From Segetibacter sp. (lineage in GTDB: Bacteria; Bacteroidota; Bacteroidia; Chitinophagales; Chitinophagaceae), in the NCBI RefSeq assembly GCF_025963695.1, contig NZ_JAOQAH010000018.1, positions 1-44,006 of the forward strand: 44,006 nucleotides of DNA, read 5' to 3'. Below the pieces are notes generated by a model. It had not been told where the DNA came from, made no database searches, and saw only the letters and a program-made list of their open reading frames with translations. Made by a program: the position numbers and the translations under genes. The number at the start of each line of letters is the position of its first letter. The stretch's first letter is position 1. Positions 42,281 through 44,006 of the stretch are shown here, piece by piece.

Positions 42281-42682
42281 AGTGCTTATTTTTAAACCGT
42301 TATAAATAAATAATACCTAAAAAACATGCCAAATAACGTGGTGTTGTAATTACGAAATTTTATAGACGGATGATACGAAAAAGGAGTAAAAACGAAGTAC
42401 TTATTTAAAGTACAAGTAGTATAAATGAACTCATTAAACTTACAACTTCTACCTCTTAAACCCCTTACCAAACAACCACCGCGAAGCTTTCTTAATCCGT
42501 TACAAAGTTACCTCTAAGCTTCGGGGATGCATGTTTGAAAGTTGTTAAAAGCAACGACGTAATAATGCTTTAACCTTTGATTTAGTTTGATGATTTGCGA
42601 ACGATTATTTTGCAGGTGAGAAATATAAATACAGCGGGTAAAATAGATTGAAGGAGTTAAACGTAAAAAAGCATATTCTGTA
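42281..42682. other. Intergenic region, nothing recognised
   Basis: AT-rich, no frame with recognisable features. GTAATTACGA occurs here (42346) and again at 42163, and a degenerate GCAACGACGTAATAATGC (42549) faintly recalls the palindromic repeat but is not counted. Confidence 0.4.
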
Positions 42683-43627
42683 TTATTGATAGATAGCTAC
42701 CTGGTTTGTACCATCGCTGCTTTTAACGCCGCGGTACATGCCCGCACTATTAAAAGTCATTGCATAGTTTCCTTGCTTATCTACTGATATCAAGCCGCCC
42801 TCGCCTTCCATTTTTACCAGTTTATGTAATACCACTTCGTTGCATGCTTCTTCCAGGGTTAGTCCCTTGTATTCCATTAGGGCACTTACATCATAGGCTG
42901 CAACTGCCCTGATAAAAACCTCGCCATGACCTGTACAACTGATAGCGCAAGTCTGGTTATTTGCATAGGTGCCGCTTCCAATAAGAGGGCTGTCTCCAAT
43001 ACGTCCGTATTTTTTGTTGGTCATTCCTCCTGTACTTGTTGCAGCAGCAATATTACCTTCATGGTCGCAAGCAACGGCACCAACAGTGCCAAATTTTTTT
43101 TCTTTTAGTTCGTTTATATCGTGAAGCGTATGGTCTAAAGTATAGTTGTCAGAGTCTCGAACAGCCTTCCATTGGTCGTACCGAAATTGCGAGAAGAAAT
43201 ACTCGTCGGGTTCTAGTTTTACCCCTTGTTTTATAGCAAAGTCGTTCGCTCCTTTACCACTTAAAAATACATGGTTGCTGTGCATTAAAACTTCTGTTGC
43301 CAGTTCTATAGGGTTTCTTACATTTCTAACTCCTGCTACAGCTCCTGCTTCCAGGTTTCTTCCATCCATAATTGCGGCATCCATTTCCTGCAGCCCTTTT
43401 TTGGTGAAGACGGACCCCCGGCCTGCGTTGAAAAGAAGATTGTCTTCTAAAATAACTGTAGCAGCTTTCACAGCATTAACTGCTGAACCCCCTTCCGCTA
43501 ACACAGCAAAGCCTCCGTCAAGCGCATCTTGTAGTCCTTTCAGATAAGCTCGCTCAAGTTCATCCGACATTTCTTCTTTGTTGATTGTACCAGCACCTCC
43601 ATGTATAACGAGTGTAAGCTTTTGCAT
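42683..43627 (-). CDS. Isoaspartyl peptidase / L-asparaginase (Ntn hydrolase)
   Basis: A 314-residue plant-type asparaginase that cleaves isoaspartyl dipeptides and asparagine. I start at MQKLTLVIHGGAGT; an in-frame codon 15 nt upstream is less likely. The nucleophile T181 is in KKFGTVGAVACDHEGNIAAATSTGG, where autocleavage between G180 and T181 makes alpha and beta chains; GRIGDSPLIGSGTYA and CTGHGE form the substrate site. No signal peptide, so it is cytoplasmic. It is monocistronic as far as the window shows, and its promoter region (43628 onwards) holds a small inverted repeat. Confidence 0.94.
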   Translation of the reverse strand: MQKLTLVIHGGAGTINKEEMSDELERAYLKGLQDALDGGFAVLAEGGSAVNAVKAATVILEDNLLFNAGRGSVFTKKGLQEMDAAIMDGRNLEAGAVAGVRNVRNPIELATEVLMHSNHVFLSGKGANDFAIKQGVKLEPDEYFFSQFRYDQWKAVRDSDNYTLDHTLHDINELKEKKFGTVGAVACDHEGNIAAATSTGGMTNKKYGRIGDSPLIGSGTYANNQTCAISCTGHGEVFIRAVAAYDVSALMEYKGLTLEEACNEVVLHKLVKMEGEGGLISVDKQGNYAMTFNSAGMYRGVKSSDGTNQVAIYQ

Positions 43628-44006
43628 AAGTAATAACCCCAACGTTTAAGGCAGCGAAATTAAGAAAAATAAATACCACGAGTTTTAACAAAGGGATTTA
43701 TAGAAGGTTGCAAAACTTCTATATTAGGTTAAATAGAGAAAGCTTATTACACTTTGGATGTAGATAGTCCTTAAACAATTACTGTTAGAAATGGAAGAAA
43801 CAGTGATCCGGTAGTATTACAAAAAATGAATTGATGGCGACACTGGAAAGCTTGGAGGGTGTACCGAAGCTATGCAAATGAACTTTAAAGGCAATCATTT
43901 ATAGCTCAAGCCGCATAGCTTCGTTATTGCAACAGGACTGCTTCGCTTGTTTCTGAAACTGCTTCGCTGGTTTCAGAATGCCTGCGCCTTCGCTTGGCAC
44001 CAACCG
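43628..44006. other. Window end: small inverted repeat and a 21-nt tandem repeat
   Basis: ATAGAAG (43700-43706) / CTTCTAT (43716-43722) is a small hairpin upstream of the peptidase gene. ACTGCTTCGCTTGTTTCTGA (43937-43956, plus A) is followed directly by a second copy (43958-43978), 19 of 21 bases identical, and the two halves also form the stem TTCTGAAAC / GTTTCAGAA. A third, degenerate unit (CTGCGCCTTCGCTTGG) continues to the window edge. No gene is visible. Confidence 0.6.

Noticed and set aside
42549..42566. GCAACGACGTAATAATGC as a further repeat copy
   Set aside because: The dyad is not preserved and the flanks do not match.
1..44006. CRISPR arrays, tRNA or rRNA genes, insertion sequences
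   Set aside because: Looked for along the whole window; no regularly spaced repeat array, cloverleaf, rRNA segment or transposase was seen.

Overview
The window looks like chromosomal DNA of a member of the Bacteroidota, most likely the order Chitinophagales / family Chitinophagaceae. This is inferred from protein style (Bat-type MoxR/DUF58/VWA operon, short LeuA, MetRS with C-terminal tRNA-binding domain, SDR-type mannonate oxidoreductase next to a KDG kinase), the near absence of Shine-Dalgarno sequences, and several TAnnTTTG-like -7 boxes. Base composition is AT-rich by eye. I see no rRNA, tRNA, CRISPR array, intact transposase or prophage.

Layout. (1) 1-2453: fusA alone, with its own leader and terminator. 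(2) 2594-11421: an alpha-glucan/trehalose block on the minus strand, glgX, then treZ-treY-malQ with overlapping or abutting genes. GlgX debranches glycogen-type glucan, TreY and TreZ turn the maltodextrin into trehalose, and MalQ rebuilds dextrin lengths. (3) 11422-20510: branched-chain amino acid genes on the minus strand, in transcription order leuA, leuB, ilvD, (ORF6N pseudogene), ilvB, a small ABM-family protein, ilvN, ilvC, closed by a large hairpin terminator. leuC and leuD are not in the window. (4) 20637-25421: a conserved Bacteroidota protein of unknown function, a stand-alone glycogen-binding (CBM48/AMPK-type) domain divergent from a secreted GH5 cellulase-like enzyme, and an aldo/keto reductase. 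(5) 25965-30286: moxR, a decayed four-helix-bundle gene, DUF58, a BatD-like membrane protein and BatA. (6) 30387-35843: LD-carboxypeptidase, a broken hicBA toxin-antitoxin pair, metG, and a polytopic membrane protein. (7) 35893-39968: hexuronate / 2-keto-3-deoxygluconate genes (SDR oxidoreductase, two KDG-kinase-like PfkB proteins, a YhcH/YjgK/YiaL protein). (8) 40153-44006: two PAP2 phosphatases, a 37-residue membrane microprotein, and an isoaspartyl peptidase.

The most notable non-gene signal is a dispersed intergenic repeat built on the odd palindrome TTGCG-A/T-CGCAA. Eleven clear copies and three variant copies lie between genes, in both orientations; the best variant (TGTGACACA) changes both arms together and keeps the dyad. 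The second theme is a gene graveyard: three short accessory genes (ORF6N domain protein, four-helix-bundle protein, hicBA) survive only as frameshifted or stop-interrupted remnants in intergenic gaps. I found no clearly new multi-gene system; the repeat family is the strongest candidate for something undescribed.
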